Part shown: positions 51,320 to 60,086 of the stretch, in pieces
Layout of the letters: each line of letters begins with the position of its first letter
How positions within the stretch are numbered: the stretch's first letter is position 1
NCBI GenBank assembly: GCA_028278755.1
Contig: JAPYOI010000062.1
Span: 1-64,000, forward strand
Origin: Poriferisodalis multihospitum
Lineage (GTDB): Bacteria > Actinomycetota > Acidimicrobiia > Acidimicrobiales > Poriferisodalaceae
Direction: 5' to 3'
Length of the DNA: 64,000 nt
Made by a program: the position numbers and the translations under genes
Notes under the pieces: generated by a model
What the model saw: only the letters and a program-made list of their open reading frames with translations
What the model was told of the DNA's origin: nothing
The model's database searches: none

Positions 51320-52458
51320 GCCAGATCGCGCGTGGTGGGGTGGTAACCCTGCCCTGCCAAGGCCGCGAGAAAGCGCTGCGCCTCGGTGCGTGCGACTACG
51401 AGCACCAGCACGCCCTCGGCGCCCTCGGGTGAGTGAGCCACCTCGATGTCGGCCACGTTCACGTCGCAGTCCGCCGCGAGCATGGTGATCGCCGCGATCT
51501 GGCCCTTGCGGTCCGGGATCGGCACCCGCACTTCCAGCAGCTCCTGGGGCCGCACATAGCGCGACGGCAGGTTGGTGCGAGCGCGCCGCGCCTGTGTGAG
51601 CACGGCCCGCAGGCCGTCACGGTCCGCTCCCGCCACTACCTCGCGCATCTGCGTCAGACGCTCTGACAGTTCGTCGAGCACGCTCACGATGGCATCGCGG
51701 TTCTCGCCGCAGATGTCCAGCCAGATGCCGGGGTGGCCAGCGGCGATCCGGGTCATGTCCCGGAAGCCGCCGGCAGCCAGGCGCAGCAGCGGCGCGTCAT
51801 CGAGGGCTCGATCGTCGGCGAGGCACATCAGCGAAGCGGCGGCGAGGTGCGGCACATGGCTCACCACCGCAACGAGGGCGTCGTGCCGTTCGGGCGTCAT
51901 GGTCACGACGTCAGACCCGAAGCCCGCCAGCACTGCCTGGCAGGCGCGCAAGGAGCTGTCGTCGGTGGTCTCATTCGGCGTCAGGGCCCACACCGCGCCG
52001 GCGAACATGTCGGGGTTCGCGCCTTCGATGCCGTCTTGTTCCGAGCCGGCCATCGGATGGCCCGGCACGAAGCGAGCATCGGCGATCGCCTGGGCGACCG
52101 GCGTCTTGACGCTGCCGGTGTCGGTCACCACCGCGCCCGCAGCAGCAGTGTCGGCGAGGGCGAGCGCGACCTGCTCGGCCAGCATCGCCGCGGGCACTGC
52201 CACCACACAGAACGTCGCCTCCGGGTCGGTGCCCACGGCATCGAGACAACCGAGCTCGAGTGCCCGCTGCGCGTGATCACCGACGGCGTCGCGCCCCGTC
52301 ACATGCCATCCCGACTTTCGCAGTGCCGCTGCGACGGATCCGCCGATCAGGCCCGTGCCCACCACTTGGGCGCGGCCAGACGGCTCGTTGGCGCGCGGCG
52401 GCGCCGCTGCGCCGGCAGGCGACGGCAATTGCGTTGTCTCGGCGGAACTCGCGGCCAC
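51316..52458 (-). CDS. tyrA: Prephenate dehydrogenase with C-terminal ACT domain
   Basis: TyrA oxidatively decarboxylates prephenate toward tyrosine. The 380-residue protein has the NAD motif VVGTGLIGGSVA near residue 34, TDTGSVKTPV, and FVPGHPMAGSEQDGI with the catalytic His. The last 80 residues (VRVPIPDRKGQIAAITMLAAD) form an ACT domain for feedback by amino acids. It leads a coupled string with aroA-cmk and plsC. The GTG start is leaderless. Confidence 0.93.
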   Translation of the reverse strand: MAASSAETTQLPSPAGAAAPPRANEPSGRAQVVGTGLIGGSVAAALRKSGWHVTGRDAVGDHAQRALELGCLDAVGTDPEATFCVVAVPAAMLAEQVALALADTAAAGAVVTDTGSVKTPVAQAIADARFVPGHPMAGSEQDGIEGANPDMFAGAVWALTPNETTDDSSLRACQAVLAGFGSDVVTMTPERHDALVAVVSHVPHLAAASLMCLADDRALDDAPLLRLAAGGFRDMTRIAAGHPGIWLDICGENRDAIVSVLDELSERLTQMREVVAGADRDGLRAVLTQARRARTNLPSRYVRPQELLEVRVPIPDRKGQIAAITMLAADCDVNVADIEVAHSPEGAEGVLVLVVARTEAQRFLAALAGQGYHPTTRDLA

Positions 52459-52465
52459 GCAACGA

Positions 52466-52471
52466 AGGGTA
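52466..52471 (-). promoter_or_regulatory. -10 box TACCCT, leaderless tyrA start
   Basis: Minus-strand TACCCT ends 7 nt before the GTG at 52458. It gives tyrA-aroA/cmk-plsC a promoter of its own. Confidence 0.6.
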
Positions 52472-52530
52472 CCGATGGCTCTGATCGTCCCCGGTTTGGG
52501 CCGGCGAGATTCCTGATGGGCTCCGGCGGC

Positions 52531-55500
52531 TCAGTCGGGCGGCGCCAGCCCGGCGACATGGGCCGCCAGTTCCGAACGGAAGGCGTCCACGGCGGCCATC
52601 TTGATGTCCTCGTAGCCGCGGACCAGCTCGGCCAGCCTGGCGATGGCGACGGCCTGTTCATACCGGGCCGCGCCTGCATCCCGTTCCAGCGCTTCGAGCG
52701 CCGCGTCGAGCGCTGCCCGGTACTCGCCAGGCAGCTCCCGCTCGGTCCGGCGCACTTCAGTGTGACCGAACGGATCGCACCATCGTCCCCGGAGGCGCTT
52801 GCCTCGCGCCAGCAGCGCGAATACTGGCCGCCACGCCGTCGAGAACCGGATCTTGCCGGTACGCCCCAGTGCACGCAGCAGCGGTGGGTGCAGGCTCCAC
52901 GAGACCGTGCCGCCGACGGACGCAGCCAATTCCCGTGCCGCCACGTTCGCCTCAGGATCGGACATAAGCCGGGCCACCTCGTACTCGTCCTTGTAGGCCA
53001 TCAGCTTGAAGTGCCCCGCGGCAGCAGCCGCAGTCAGCCGGCCGGAGCGGTCCCCCGCCGCCCGATCTGCCCTCGCCACGCGTTCGACTGCGTCGAGAAA
53101 CTGCGCCGCCAGCTTGTCCGACTGGTATGCGCACAGCTCGGCTGCGTACTGGCGCAGTGCCGCACGCAGCCCATGGAGATCTCCCGCTGATACTTCGCCG
53201 GCCAGCCCCTCGGTCAATTCGTCGATGCGGGCCGCCACGCGCTCCGGCACCGCGATGTCAGGACCGGTGTCTGTGGCGATGCTCGCGTCATGACCCGCTG
53301 CGCTCACGGTGCCCTGCGCCGCGGCCGCGGTCACCATGCCCGGATCGCAGATCATCGTCCGGCCCCAGCGGAATGCAGCGAGGTTCTGGTCGACCGCAAC
53401 GCCGTTCAGCTCAATGGCCGCCTCCACGCTCGCCGGCATGATCGGCAGCGCGCCCGCCTGGACGGCCATGCCCACGACAAACACATTCGCTGTCACCGCC
53501 GAGCCGCAGAGCGCAGTCACCAGCGAAGCAACATCGGCCCAGTGCTGCCTGCCGTCGACGGTGACCGCAGCGACCCGCTCAAGCAGCTCGGAGGTCGCAG
53601 GCATGTCGATACTCGGATCGGCGACCATGGCACCGGTCGGCGTCGGCGATGTCGATCCGACAACCATCGTCCGGGTCGGATCGGCGACCTCGAGTCCCGC
53701 CGCCGATGCCGCTACGAGCAGGTCGAACGCCACGATCACGTCGGCCTGACCGCTGCCGAGGCGTGCCGTGGCCGGCCCGCCGATCCGCTTCAGCCGCAGA
53801 TCGCCCACCACAGTGCCCGCCTTCTGCGACAACCCGATCTGGTCGAGACCTCGCACCTCGAAGCCATCGAACATCGCCGCCGTGCCGAGCACCTGGTTGA
53901 CCGTCACCACGCCGGTCCCGCCGATCCCGCACATGCGCACCGACACCTCGTCGGGCCCGACGAGCGGCACCGGATCGGGCAGCTCAGCAGGCGGCTCGGT
54001 TCGAGCGCCATCGCCGGAACCGTCGTTGCCGCCCGTCGGCTGCTTGCGCCGCAGCGGCGCCAGCATCTCGCGCACCGCGGTGCGGAATGGCCCCGGCTCG
54101 GTCACCGTCATGAACGATGGGCAATCGCCGTCGAGGCACGAGTAGTCGAGGTTGCACGACGTCTGATCGATGCGGGTCTTGCGCCCGAAGAAGGTGTCGA
54201 CGGGCTGCACCGACAGGCAGTTGCTCTTGGCACCGCAGTCGCCGCAGCCCTCACAGATTCGCTCGTTGATGAGCACTCGCTTGGGCGGCGTGGGCTGTGA
54301 GCCGCGCTTGCGGCCCCGCCGCGCCTCGGCTGCGCACTGCTGATCGTGGATCAGCACCGTGACGCCGTCGATGCCGGCGAGCAGCTCCTGGGCCTCGGTC
54401 AAACGATCGCGATGCCACACCTCGACACCGGCGGGCACCGCACGGCCGCGATAGGCGGCAGGGTCGTCGGTGGTGATGAGCACCCTGGCCACACCCCCCG
54501 CCAGCAGCCCGGCCGCCACGTCGGGCACCTCCAGCTGCCCAGCGGGATCCTGCCCGCCCGTCATGGCGACAGCCCGGTTCCACAGCAGCTTGTAAGTGAT
54601 GTTGACGCCGGAGGCCACCGCGCCGGCGATCGCCAGCTGACCGCTGTGGAAGTAGGTGCCGTCACCCAGGTTCTGGAAGATGTGCTGCGTCTCGACGAAC
54701 GGCGACATGCCGATCCACTGCGTGCCCTCCTGGCCCATGCACGTCAAGCTCACGATGTCGCCGACCCGCTCCGGGTCCATGAACAGTGCCATCGTGTGAC
54801 AGCCGATCCCGGCGCCCACCACGGCACCGTCGGGCACCTCGGTCGAGCGATTGTGCGGGCAGCCCGAGCAGAAGTACGGCGAGCGGCTCTGCTCGGGGGG
54901 CAATGCGAGGGGAAGCTCGATACGCACGCGTTCCGGCTGGCGCGGCACCAGCCGGTCACCGATGCGACCCTCCAGCCGCCCGCGCAGCGGCCCGATGAGA
55001 TCGTCTGCGGTCAGCGCTCCGTACGAACCGAGCAGCGTCCGGTCGTACTCGTCGGTCTTGCCGACGATGCGGGGATGGTGCGATTGGTTGTAGAGGGAGT
55101 CTTTGAGCAAGGACTCGATATTGGGGCTCTTCTCTTCGATCACGAAGATCTCCGTGACCCCGCGGGCGAAGTGCCGGGCCCGATCGGGGCTGAACGGGAT
55201 CGGCATGCCCATCCGCACGAGCCGGACGCCGGACTCGGCGACCGATTCATCGCTGTCGAGGCCCAGCCGCCGCAGTGCCTCGCGAACCTCGCGGTAGGTG
55301 ATGCCTGAGGCCACGATCGCAATCCAGGCGTCGGGCGGATCGACCGTGGCGTCGTTCAAGCGGTTAGCCGCGGCGTACGCGATGGCGAGCTCGTAGCGGA
55401 CCTCGACGATCTCGCGCTCGATGTCGACCGTGTGGGGCGTGAGGAGATAGCCGTCGGGCCGGTGGCGGTACGGTTCGCCGTCGACAAGCGGGATAACCGG

Positions 55501-56160
55501 ATCGAATCGGTCAGGATCCAGCAGGACCGTCGCAGCACCGTCCGCCACATCGGCCACGATCTTGAGGCTCGTCCACAGCCCCGTCGTCCGGGACATGGCG
55601 ATGGCATGGCGACCGAGATCGAGCGCCTCGGCGGGCGTGCCCGGGTAAAGCACCGGGATGTGCAGGTCGGCCATCGACCCAGCCGAGCTCGACGGGATCG
55701 TGGAGCTCTTGGCGGCGGGGTCGTCGCCGGCAATGGCCACCGCGCCACCGCGAGGATCAGTGCCCGCGAAGACAGCATGTCGCAGCGCATCGGTCGCGCG
55801 GTCGACGCCGGGCGCCTTGCCGTACCAGAGCCCGACGACGCCGTCGTAGGCGGCATCGGGTCGGGTGGTGGCCAGCTGGCTGCCCATGACAGCAGTCGCA
55901 GCCTGATCCTCGTTGACGGCCGGCGAATGCACGATCGGCAGATCCGTCGCTTTGCGGGCAGCCGCCACAGCGGCGTCGTAGCCGCCGAGGGGCGAACCCG
56001 GATAGCCCGACACGAACGCCGCCGTGCGCAGGCCCGCACGCCGGTCGGCCCGCAGCTGTTCGATCGGCAGGCGAGCCAAGGCTTGCAGCCCGGTCATGAA
56101 CGTGGTGCCGCCGTCGTCGGTGTAGCGCCCCGACAGCCGGTACGTCTCAGCGAGGCTCAT
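52531..56160 (-). CDS. Indolepyruvate ferredoxin oxidoreductase, fused alpha-gamma type
   Basis: The 1209-residue protein oxidatively decarboxylates aryl 2-oxoacids such as indolepyruvate to the aryl-acetyl-CoA. The N-terminal ThDP part opens with TGLQALARLP and VSGYPGSPLGGYD. Cysteine clusters follow around residues 630-680 (CEGCGDCGAKSNC; CNLDYSCLDGDCPSF), close in form to ferredoxin sites. The gamma part starts near residue 740 (CGIGGTGVVTVNQVLG). The one-chain form occurs in aerobes. The start at 56160 follows GAGAG. Confidence 0.92.
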   Translation of the reverse strand: MSLAETYRLSGRYTDDGGTTFMTGLQALARLPIEQLRADRRAGLRTAAFVSGYPGSPLGGYDAAVAAARKATDLPIVHSPAVNEDQAATAVMGSQLATTRPDAAYDGVVGLWYGKAPGVDRATDALRHAVFAGTDPRGGAVAIAGDDPAAKSSTIPSSSAGSMADLHIPVLYPGTPAEALDLGRHAIAMSRTTGLWTSLKIVADVADGAATVLLDPDRFDPVIPLVDGEPYRHRPDGYLLTPHTVDIEREIVEVRYELAIAYAAANRLNDATVDPPDAWIAIVASGITYREVREALRRLGLDSDESVAESGVRLVRMGMPIPFSPDRARHFARGVTEIFVIEEKSPNIESLLKDSLYNQSHHPRIVGKTDEYDRTLLGSYGALTADDLIGPLRGRLEGRIGDRLVPRQPERVRIELPLALPPEQSRSPYFCSGCPHNRSTEVPDGAVVGAGIGCHTMALFMDPERVGDIVSLTCMGQEGTQWIGMSPFVETQHIFQNLGDGTYFHSGQLAIAGAVASGVNITYKLLWNRAVAMTGGQDPAGQLEVPDVAAGLLAGGVARVLITTDDPAAYRGRAVPAGVEVWHRDRLTEAQELLAGIDGVTVLIHDQQCAAEARRGRKRGSQPTPPKRVLINERICEGCGDCGAKSNCLSVQPVDTFFGRKTRIDQTSCNLDYSCLDGDCPSFMTVTEPGPFRTAVREMLAPLRRKQPTGGNDGSGDGARTEPPAELPDPVPLVGPDEVSVRMCGIGGTGVVTVNQVLGTAAMFDGFEVRGLDQIGLSQKAGTVVGDLRLKRIGGPATARLGSGQADVIVAFDLLVAASAAGLEVADPTRTMVVGSTSPTPTGAMVADPSIDMPATSELLERVAAVTVDGRQHWADVASLVTALCGSAVTANVFVVGMAVQAGALPIMPASVEAAIELNGVAVDQNLAAFRWGRTMICDPGMVTAAAAQGTVSAAGHDASIATDTGPDIAVPERVAARIDELTEGLAGEVSAGDLHGLRAALRQYAAELCAYQSDKLAAQFLDAVERVARADRAAGDRSGRLTAAAAAGHFKLMAYKDEYEVARLMSDPEANVAARELAASVGGTVSWSLHPPLLRALGRTGKIRFSTAWRPVFALLARGKRLRGRWCDPFGHTEVRRTERELPGEYRAALDAALEALERDAGAARYEQAVAIARLAELVRGYEDIKMAAVDAFRSELAAHVAGLAPPD

Positions 56161-56333
56161 CTGTGCACTCTCTTGTGCTGGCAACGGTTCGGGACGGTCA
56201 TGCCACAGGCCCTTCGTACGTCACATCCATTGTGGTCGCTGCTTGTGGCACAGCGAAGACGCCGAACCGCACCCCGTGCCGGCCAAGACGCAGCGCACTG
56301 CTGCGCGGGCAGGTGCGCCCTGCGCTCGCCGCT

Positions 56334-57098
56334 CTAGCTCGCTCCGCTTGCGGGCCGCTCGGGCCCGGGGCTCAGCCTCTTGGCGGCGCGGTGCAGTTCT
56401 CGGACCTCGTCGGCAGTGAGCGGTCGGTGTTCCCCGGGACGCAATGCCGGATCGGTGAGCGACCCGATGCGCGTGCGCACCAGTCGCACGACCGGATGCC
56501 CCACGGCATCGCACATGCGCCGGATCTGGCGGTTGCGGCCTTCGTGTATCACGATGCGCAGCACCGACGGCTGGGGCGTCGAAACCACGGCAGGTGCTGT
56601 GGGCCCATCGTCCAGCGCGACGCCTGTGCGCAGCTGCGCTAACGCACCGCGTGCTGGCATCCCGTCCACGTGGGCGAGATACTCCTTGGGGACCCCCCAG
56701 GACGGATGCGTCAGCCGGTGCGTCAGCTCGCCGTCGTTGGTCACGATGATCAGCCCTTCGGAGTCGGCATCCAGCCGCCCGACCGGATACACGCGAACTG
56801 CAGCAGGCACCAGATCGGTCACGCAGCGCCTCCCCCGGTCGTCCGATGCTGCACTGAGCACGCCGCGCGGTTTGTTCACCAAGTAGTGGACCATCGCTGC
56901 GTCCCACGTGACGACCGCACCGTCGACCTCGACCAGATCTGCCGGTTCCGCTCGGTCTCCGACCCGGGCGATCGTGCCGTTGACCGTGACGCGTCCCGCG
57001 GCGATCAGCTCCTCGCACCTGCGACGGCTGGCAACACCGCAACGGGCCATGACCTTGTGCAGCCGCTCGGCCTGTTCTTGTTGGCCGTCCTGCGGCAC
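56334..57098 (-). CDS. Pseudouridine synthase, RluB/RsuA family
   Basis: The 254-residue protein has an N-terminal S4 RNA-binding domain (RLHKVMARCGVASRRRCEELI) and the catalytic Asp in GRLDADSEGL, followed by TNDGELTHRLTHP and GRNRQIRRM. It modifies a uridine in rRNA. The position right after scpA-scpB, with a 2-nt gap to scpB, matches the common scpA-scpB-rluB order. Confidence 0.92.
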   Translation of the reverse strand: MPQDGQQEQAERLHKVMARCGVASRRRCEELIAAGRVTVNGTIARVGDRAEPADLVEVDGAVVTWDAAMVHYLVNKPRGVLSAASDDRGRRCVTDLVPAAVRVYPVGRLDADSEGLIIVTNDGELTHRLTHPSWGVPKEYLAHVDGMPARGALAQLRTGVALDDGPTAPAVVSTPQPSVLRIVIHEGRNRQIRRMCDAVGHPVVRLVRTRIGSLTDPALRPGEHRPLTADEVRELHRAAKRLSPGPERPASGAS

Positions 57099-57100
57099 TG

Positions 57101-57937
57101 CTAGCCGTGCTTGTCGGCTGCGAGGCGATCCATGGCCTCCATGGCATCGCCGTCGACGCGCAGCTCCGCCAGCGACGGCAGGTCGTCGAGGCTGCGGAGG
57201 CTCAGTCGCTCCAGGAAGATCGGCGTTGTCCCGAGCAGGGCAGCATTGCCCGGACCCGGATCACGCGCGACCTCGGCGATGTAGCCCTGATCTGCGAGCG
57301 TGCGGACCACGCCGTCGGCGTTGACGCCCCGGATGGCGCTGATCTGCGCCCGTGAGACGGGCTGCTTGTAGGCGACCACGGCCAGCGTCTCCATCGCTGC
57401 TGCAGACAGGCGAGCCGATCGGCGGCTCCCCACGAAGCGTTCCACGTACTCCGCGACTTCTGCGGCGGTCTGCAACTGGTATCCGCCAGCCACCTGCATC
57501 AGGGTGAAGCCACGCTCGGCCTGTGCGTACTCCCGTGCCAGCTCGTTGCAGACCGCTTGGACCGACGTCGCCGGGGCCCCGATGACCGCAGCCAGCACCT
57601 CGGCCGGCACCGGCTCGGTCGCGACCATCAGCACGGCCTCGATGGCCGCGTACAGCACGTCGTCGTCGAGAGTCCGCTGCTCACCGGGCCGCATGTCGCC
57701 GGTCTCGATGCCCGTGGTGCCCTCTGCGTGGCCGTTCTGCGACATCGACGAGCCATTGACCTTCTGGTTGCGCCCCGACGGCACAGAGGGATGGGAGGGG
57801 GGATGCGCCGAAGTCCTCGACGCAGGCGAGCCAGGAGACTGCTCCGGCGGCGCAGGCGGATCGGCAACCGTGCGTCCCTCATCGCTGACCAGCCGCAGGC
57901 CGCGCGCGGATTCGACCGGCGGGCGCTGCTCGCTCAC
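57101..57937 (-). CDS. scpB: Segregation and condensation protein B
   Basis: ScpB forms the kleisin-kite complex with ScpA and SMC for chromosome condensation. The conserved winged-helix core (AAIEAVLMVATEPV ... METLAVVAYKQPVSRAQISAIRGV) begins near residue 90. The first 85 residues are a Pro/Ser-rich, probably disordered extension; an internal ATG at codon 65 is a possible alternative start. Confidence 0.9.
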   Translation of the reverse strand: MSEQRPPVESARGLRLVSDEGRTVADPPAPPEQSPGSPASRTSAHPPSHPSVPSGRNQKVNGSSMSQNGHAEGTTGIETGDMRPGEQRTLDDDVLYAAIEAVLMVATEPVPAEVLAAVIGAPATSVQAVCNELAREYAQAERGFTLMQVAGGYQLQTAAEVAEYVERFVGSRRSARLSAAAMETLAVVAYKQPVSRAQISAIRGVNADGVVRTLADQGYIAEVARDPGPGNAALLGTTPIFLERLSLRSLDDLPSLAELRVDGDAMEAMDRLAADKHG

Positions 57938-58007
57938 AGAGCAACTCCGCCGCAGCGGCCCGCCGCTATCTCGAGACGCAAGCGTCCGACGGCCGATATG
58001 ACCGCGC

Positions 58008-58853
58008 TCACGCGGCGTCTTCCCCGTAACCGCCGGCCGCAGCCGGCACTGCCGCGCCGTCGCCGATCCAGTCCACGCCGATGTCGCCGAAGCGTTCGGC
58101 TTGGGTCAACTCGACGAGCCCCGATCCGAACAGCTCCAGCACGGCCAGGAAGTACACGACCACCACGATGCGCTCGGTCACGTCGCAGGTGAGTTCACGG
58201 AAGGTGGCCGTGCCCGTGTCAGCAAGCTGCTCGATGATCTTGGCCGCGGCCTCGTCGACCGTGATGCCGGCTGCCCTCAGGTGGCTGACATCGACGCGCG
58301 GCACCGGCCGCGGCGCAAGCACCCGTTCCATCGCCGCAGTGATGTCGTCTCGTGAGGCGCCCGCCAGCAGGTCTGGCGCGAACACCAAGAATCGTTCAGG
58401 GGGCCCCGCCGTGCGGGGCCATTGCAGCGCCGCGGCATCCCAGCGTTCGCGCAGCAGCCTCGCTGCGGCGCCAAACGTGCGCCCCTCGACCAGCCGTGCC
58501 AATGCCGCATCGCGCAGGCCGTAAGCCGCCAATTCGTCCTCCAGGTCCAACTCGACCGGCGGGGCGGGCAGCAGCCGGCGGGACTTCAGCTCGATCAGCG
58601 TCGCAGCCAGCAGGGCGAACTCGCTGGCAGCGTCCATGTCGATCCTGCGGTCACTCGCAGGCGCACTGACAGCCTCGCTGCGCGGTGCACGGTCTGCAGT
58701 GTCGGGGAATTCGACTGCGGCCATGACGGCGACGAAGTCGTCGACCAGGCGCGTCAACGACACCTCCCAGATGTCCACCTCCTGGGACACGACCAGCTTC
58801 ACCAGCACATCCAGCGGGCCCGCGAAGGCCTCCGTGCGAACCTCTTGGGCCAC
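58008..58853 (-). CDS. scpA: Segregation and condensation protein A
   Basis: ScpA is the kleisin subunit that bridges SMC heads. The 281-residue protein has the N-terminal FAGPLDVLVKLVVSQEVDIWEV signature and the C-terminal winged helix (VYFLAVLELFGSGLVELTQAERFGDI). The GTG at 58853 is leaderless. The gene is divergent from trpS. Confidence 0.92.
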   Translation of the reverse strand: MAQEVRTEAFAGPLDVLVKLVVSQEVDIWEVSLTRLVDDFVAVMAAVEFPDTADRAPRSEAVSAPASDRRIDMDAASEFALLAATLIELKSRRLLPAPPVELDLEDELAAYGLRDAALARLVEGRTFGAAARLLRERWDAAALQWPRTAGPPERFLVFAPDLLAGASRDDITAAMERVLAPRPVPRVDVSHLRAAGITVDEAAAKIIEQLADTGTATFRELTCDVTERIVVVVYFLAVLELFGSGLVELTQAERFGDIGVDWIGDGAAVPAAAGGYGEDAA

Positions 58854-58861
58854 GCGGCCCG

Positions 58862-58867
58862 AAGGTA
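58862..58867 (-). promoter_or_regulatory. -10 box TACCTT, leaderless scpA start
   Basis: Minus-strand TACCTT ends 8 nt before the GTG at 58853. Confidence 0.55.
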
Positions 58868-58924
58868 CCGCGGCATGCCTGCGGGGCCCGGGATATTTGG
58901 CGGGTTTCTTCGGGCGCTACCCGG

Positions 58925-58930
58925 TACCGT
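58925..58930 (+). promoter_or_regulatory. -10 box TACCGT, leaderless trpS start
   Basis: TACCGT ends 8 nt before the ATG at 58939, in the 85-nt divergent region with scpA. It supports that ATG over in-frame codons upstream. Confidence 0.6.
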
Positions 58931-58938
58931 CCGGCGCC

Positions 58939-59940
58939 ATGACACGAGTGCTCTCGGGCATCCAGCCCACCGGCGACGTTCACCTCGGCAACTACCTCGG
59001 GGCGCTGCGCCAGTGGGCGATCGACCAGCACGATGCCGACGCCTTCTACTGCGCCGTCGACCTGCATGCCGTCACCGTCCAGCAGGATCCGACCCAGCTG
59101 CGCGAGGCCACCCTGGGCACGATGGCCACGCTGATCTCGGTCGGCCTCGATCCCGAGGTTTGCACCCTGTTCGTGCAGAGCCACGTGCCTCAGCACACGG
59201 AGCTGTCGTGGCTGCTGGAGTGCACAGTGTCGCTTGGCGAGCTGCGCCGCATGACTCAGTTCAAGGACAAATCGGCACGCTCGGAAGGGGGCGAGATGGG
59301 CGGCGACCACGTCTCCGCCGGTCTGTTCACGTATCCGGCGCTCATGGCAGCGGACATCCTGATCTACGACGCCGATCGAGTGCCGGTCGGCGACGACCAA
59401 CGCCAGCACCTCGAGCTGACACGTGACGTGGCGCAGCGGTTCAACTCCCGCTACGGCGACACGTTCGTTATCCCTGAGGCTGCCATCCCTACGGTCGGCG
59501 CCCGCGTCATGGATCTGCAGAACCCCACCTCGAAGATGTCCAAGTCGGCCGAGAGCCCCCAAGGCTCGATCGGCATCTTCGATGATCATGCCGACATCGC
59601 ACGCAAATTCGCCAGGGCCGTGACCGACTCGGAGTCCGAGGTGCGCTACGACCCCGAGGCCAAGCCAGGAGTGTCGAACCTGCTGTCGATCCTGGGTGCC
59701 GCAACGGGCCGGAGCCCTGCGGACTCTGCGGCGGGCTACAGCCAGTACGGGGCTCTCAAAACCGATACTGCGGACGCGGTCGTCGCCATGCTCGAGCCCA
59801 TCGCCGCGAAGAAGGCCGAGCTCGACGCAGATCCCGCTGAGCTCGCCCGCATCATCGCCGCCGGTGCCGACAAAGCCGAGGCCGTGGCGTGCGGCACCTT
59901 GGCCCGCGCCAAAGAAGCGATGGGTTTCCTGCCGAAATAG
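58939..59940 (+). CDS. trpS: Tryptophanyl-tRNA synthetase
   Basis: This class I synthetase has 333 residues. It starts MTRVLSGIQPTGDVHLGNYLGAL (HIGH-like motif as HLGN) and has KMSKS in NPTSKMSKSAESP. The length and start match bacterial TrpRS. The open frame reaches further upstream, but the conserved start and the -10 box fix the ATG at 58939. Confidence 0.97.
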   Translation: MTRVLSGIQPTGDVHLGNYLGALRQWAIDQHDADAFYCAVDLHAVTVQQDPTQLREATLGTMATLISVGLDPEVCTLFVQSHVPQHTELSWLLECTVSLGELRRMTQFKDKSARSEGGEMGGDHVSAGLFTYPALMAADILIYDADRVPVGDDQRQHLELTRDVAQRFNSRYGDTFVIPEAAIPTVGARVMDLQNPTSKMSKSAESPQGSIGIFDDHADIARKFARAVTDSESEVRYDPEAKPGVSNLLSILGAATGRSPADSAAGYSQYGALKTDTADAVVAMLEPIAAKKAELDADPAELARIIAAGADKAEAVACGTLARAKEAMGFLPK

Positions 59941-60023
59941 CTGGGGCGAGCCCCTGACGAGGGCACGCAGGCGAGGCCACATAGGGCGTCAACGCGCTCA
60001 CAGATAGCGGTGCTTGCCAGGAA

Positions 60024-60080
60024 GTTTCCTGAAACCAGTGCGCGCGAATGTTTGCATTTGGCCGCATACGAGTGTATGCT
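60024..60080 (+). promoter_or_regulatory. Promoter and palindromes of the HNH nuclease gene
   Basis: TTTGCA at 60051-60056 and TATGCT at 60075-60080 (18-nt spacing) form a promoter ending 6 nt before the ATG at 60087. GTTTC/CT/GAAAC (60024-60035) lies upstream, and CATAC/GAGT/GTATG (60065-60078) overlaps the -10 box; both could be operators. Confidence 0.5.
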
Positions 60081-60086
60081 CTCTTT

